A stretch of DNA of 8,386 nt from an uncultured Gammaproteobacteria bacterium. Lineage in GTDB: Bacteria > Pseudomonadota > Gammaproteobacteria > Xanthomonadales > Xanthomonadaceae. Below the pieces are notes generated by a model that did no database searches, was not told the DNA's origin, and saw nothing but the letters and a program-made list of their open reading frames with translations. The DNA is taken from assembly GCA_946885735.1 (NCBI GenBank), contig CAMPGW010000104.1, positions 1-8,386 on the forward strand, written 5' to 3'. Numbering within the stretch: the first letter of the stretch is position 1; every line of letters starts with the position of its first letter. A program made the translations under genes and the position numbers. Below are positions 6,456 through 8,386 of the stretch, piece after piece.

Positions 6456-7414
6456 TGCGCGGGCTCGCGCCCGCGCTCGCCCTGCTGCTCGCCGCCTGCG
6501 GATCCGCGCCGACGCGGCCGATCGCGGGCGAGGCCAGCGAGGCCTTCGCGCTGGAAGAAGGCGCCGCGCCCGGCCGCGGCCAGCCCTCGCCGGATCCCTG
6601 CGCCCCGACACTTCAACACCGCGACAGCGACTACACGCCGGGCGGCCTGTACGCACCGCATATCTCCGACGGCGGGCCGGCGCTGGCGATCGACGTCAGC
6701 CGGCTGCCCGAGCCGGTCCCGCGTGACGAGCCGCGTTCGCGCTACGGCAACCGCTCGCCCTACACGGTGCTCGGCAAGAGTTACCGCGTGATGGACAGCG
6801 CGCGCGGCTACCGCGAGCGCGGCGTGGCCTCCTGGTACGGCACCAAGTTCAACGGCCGCGCGACCTCCAGCGGCGAGCTCTACGACATCTGCCAGTTCAC
6901 CGCGGCGCACAAGACCTTGCCGCTGCCGAGCTACGTGCGCGTCACCAACCTCGACAACGCGCGTTCGCTGATCGTGCGGGTCAACGACCGCGGGCCCTTC
7001 CACGCCGGCCGCGTCATGGACTTGAGCTATGCGGCCGCGGTGCGGCTGGGCGTGGACCGCACCGGCACCGCGCGGGTCGAGCTCGAGGCGGTCGGCCCGG
7101 GCGACAGCGGCGCGTCGAACGCGGCGTCCTTGTCGCCGCCCGTCCCCGCGCCAAGCATGAACGCCGCGCCAGCGCGCCTCGACGGCGAGCGCGTCGTTCA
7201 GGTCGGCAGCTTCGGCGAGCGCGACAACGCCCGCCGTCTCGCCGAACGCCTGCGCGACGCCGACGTGGACGCGGTGGACATCGACCGCGTCGAGGTCGGC
7301 GGACGCGACCTGTGGCGCGTGCGCATCGGCCCGGTGGACGGCGAGGACGTCGCCGGCCTGCTCGACCGCCTGCGTGCGCTGGGCCTGACGGGCGTACGTG
7401 TTTTCAGCGAATAA
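6455..7414 (+). CDS. rlpA: Septal-ring lytic transglycosylase RlpA (DPBB and SPOR domains)
   Basis: This 319-residue lipoprotein belongs to the RlpA family, which in Pseudomonas cleaves denuded glycan strands and localises to the septum through SPOR. The ATG at 6455 overlaps the mltB stop by one base; a GTG at 6452 would add one residue. The signal peptide ends in lipobox LLLAAC, with C15 lipidated. Residues 16-120 are a linker that includes the block RSRYGNRSPYTVLGKSYRVM, common before the RlpA core. The double-psi beta-barrel starts at GVASWYG (123-129). The expected catalytic residues are E141 in SSGE and H152 in TAAHKTLP, with D178 in VNDRGPF. Residues about 246-319 form a SPOR domain (VVQVGSFGERDNARRLAERL, then LWRVRIGPV), which binds stem-peptide-free glycan. 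C146 (DICQF) replaces the more usual aromatic position near the catalytic His. It is coupled with mltB, and dacC follows. Confidence 0.92.
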   Translation: MRGLAPALALLLAACGSAPTRPIAGEASEAFALEEGAAPGRGQPSPDPCAPTLQHRDSDYTPGGLYAPHISDGGPALAIDVSRLPEPVPRDEPRSRYGNRSPYTVLGKSYRVMDSARGYRERGVASWYGTKFNGRATSSGELYDICQFTAAHKTLPLPSYVRVTNLDNARSLIVRVNDRGPFHAGRVMDLSYAAAVRLGVDRTGTARVELEAVGPGDSGASNAASLSPPVPAPSMNAAPARLDGERVVQVGSFGERDNARRLAERLRDADVDAVDIDRVEVGGRDLWRVRIGPVDGEDVAGLLDRLRALGLTGVRVFSE

Positions 7415-7419
7415 GTCCG

Positions 7420-7425
7420 TAGAAT
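7420..7425 (+). promoter_or_regulatory. Candidate -10 element for dacC
   Basis: TAGAAT lies six bases after the rlpA stop and about 60 bases before the dacC ATG, matching the -10 consensus at five of six positions. The region 15-17 bases upstream (CGTGTTTT, 7397-7404) is only a weak -35. It suggests that dacC can be transcribed separately as well as by readthrough from mltB-rlpA. Confidence 0.4.
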
Positions 7426-7484
7426 TGCGGGCACCTCATCACTTTCCGGCCCGCCCCCAGGCCGATGCAGCGGAGCTTCCCACG

Positions 7485-8386
7485 ATGCGCTTCCCCCGAA
7501 TCCTTGCCGCGACGCTGAGCGCGGCCCTGGTCACCGTCGCCGCGGCCCAGAATCCCACCCTGCCGCAGCCCGGCCAGCCCGCGCCCGTCGCGGCGATGCC
7601 GGTGCCGCCCGCGCCGGTGCCGAGCGGCGCCAAGGCCTGGCTGCTGATGGACTACGACACCGGCCAGGTGCTCGCCGGCGAGAACATCCACGCGCGCATG
7701 GAGCCGGCCAGCATCACCAAGGTGATGACCAGCTACGTCGTCGCCGCCGAACAGAAGAACGGCAAGATCCGCTCGGACGACCTGGTGACGATCAGCGAAC
7801 GCGCCTGGCGCGAGGGCGGCGCCGGCACCGAGGGCAGCTTCAGCGGCTTCGAGCTCAACAGCCGCGTCAAGCTGTCGGACATCGAGAAGGGACTCTCCGT
7901 GCAATCGGGCAACGATGCCGCCATCGCGCTGGCCGAGCATGCCGCCGGCAGCGTCGAGTCCTTTGCCTCGCTGATGAACAGCTACTCCGCGCGCCTGGGC
8001 ATGAAGAACACGAATTGGGAGAATCCGCACGGCCTGCCGTCGCCCAACCACTACACCAGCGCCTACGATCTGGCCCTGCTCGGCCGCGCGATGATCCGCG
8101 ACTTCCCCGAGATCTACGCCTACAACGCCATCAAGCAGTACACCGTCGGCAGCATCACCCAGCACAACCGCAACGGCCTGCTCTGGCGCGAGGGCAGCGG
8201 CGTGGACGGCATCAAGACCGGCCACACCTCCAGCGCCGGCTACTGCCTGCTGGCCTCGGCCAAGCGCGGCGACCAGCGTTTCGTCAGCATCGTGATGGGC
8301 ATCGATGCGAAGTCGCAGGGCGAGGGCTTCCGCCTGCGCGAGACCGGCAACCTCAACCTGCTCGAGTGGGGCTTCCGCTTCTTCGA
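7485..8386 (+). CDS. dacC: D-alanyl-D-alanine carboxypeptidase (PBP5/6 family), 3' end cut off
   Basis: The first 300 codons are present and the frame is open to the window edge; about 80-100 C-terminal residues are missing. Proteins of this family (peptidase S11, PBP5/6) remove the terminal D-Ala from peptidoglycan pentapeptides in the periplasm. The start has GGAG (7472-7475) nine bases upstream. Residues 1-21 are a signal peptide with likely cleavage at AAA-Q. Residues 22-47 are an unusual Pro/Ala-rich extension before the catalytic domain, which begins AWLLMDYDTGQVL. All three active-site motifs are intact: S76-x-x-K79 (SITK), S141-G-N143 and K244-T-G246. The GTEGSF segment and the DGIKTGHT context are typical of the family. 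The missing end should hold the second beta domain and the amphipathic membrane anchor. It lies 70 bases after rlpA and completes a cell-wall gene run. The dacC symbol follows usual naming in this gene order; dacA would be an equivalent label. Confidence 0.92.
   Translation, partial: MRFPRILAATLSAALVTVAAAQNPTLPQPGQPAPVAAMPVPPAPVPSGAKAWLLMDYDTGQVLAGENIHARMEPASITKVMTSYVVAAEQKNGKIRSDDLVTISERAWREGGAGTEGSFSGFELNSRVKLSDIEKGLSVQSGNDAAIALAEHAAGSVESFASLMNSYSARLGMKNTNWENPHGLPSPNHYTSAYDLALLGRAMIRDFPEIYAYNAIKQYTVGSITQHNRNGLLWREGSGVDGIKTGHTSSAGYCLLASAKRGDQRFVSIVMGIDAKSQGEGFRLRETGNLNLLEWGFRFF

Noticed and set aside
7427..7454. Inverted repeat GCGGGC/GCCCGC in the dacC leader.
   Set aside because: Six base pairs around a 16-base loop with no terminator T-run or riboswitch-like structure, so it is probably chance.

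Overview
The window looks like chromosome of a high-GC gammaproteobacterium of the Xanthomonadales/Lysobacterales type (Xanthomonas, Lysobacter, Luteimonas and relatives). This is inferred from strong G/C bias at third codon positions, the mltB-rlpA-dacC gene order, and the pairing of a sugar ABC transporter with an exported discoidin-domain protein and a GH1 beta-glucosidase. The genus cannot be fixed from the sequence alone. There are no tRNA or rRNA genes, insertion sequences, CRISPR arrays, phage genes or long repeats.

Left part (1-5190), carbohydrate use. The end of a MalG-type sugar ABC permease (1-135, +) overlaps by four bases (ATGA) a gene for a 1039-residue exported protein (132-3251, +). 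That protein has a CBM11-like domain, an F5/8-type C (discoidin) domain and a large six-hairpin-glycosidase-like region. Its specific activity is unknown. Facing it on the minus strand are a GH1 beta-glucosidase (5153-3792) and a hot-dog-fold acyl-CoA thioesterase (3704-3252). The two convergent blocks meet with no intergenic base: the palindrome TGATCA (3249-3254) supplies both stop codons. A LacI-type operator-like palindrome (5177-5190) lies just upstream of the beta-glucosidase start. The simplest model is that the exported protein acts on a glycoside in the periplasm or outside the cell, the ABC transporter imports the product, and the cytoplasmic GH1 enzyme splits it, under a LacI-family repressor encoded outside the window.

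Right part (5272-8386), peptidoglycan remodelling. Divergent from the beta-glucosidase is a run of three genes: mltB (lytic transglycosylase lipoprotein), rlpA (lipoprotein with DPBB and SPOR domains) and dacC (D,D-carboxypeptidase, cut by the window end). mltB and rlpA overlap by one base (TGATG). dacC follows after 70 bases and probably has its own promoter as well. All three are exported cell-wall enzymes used in elongation and division.

The junction is at 5154-5306. In many relatives mltB follows mrdA/mrdB (PBP2/RodA). Here its upstream neighbour is the sugar locus, so the carbohydrate cluster may have been inserted there or the elongation operon may have been split. I see no clearly novel system. 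The best candidate for new biology is the 1039-residue protein and its coupled transporter.
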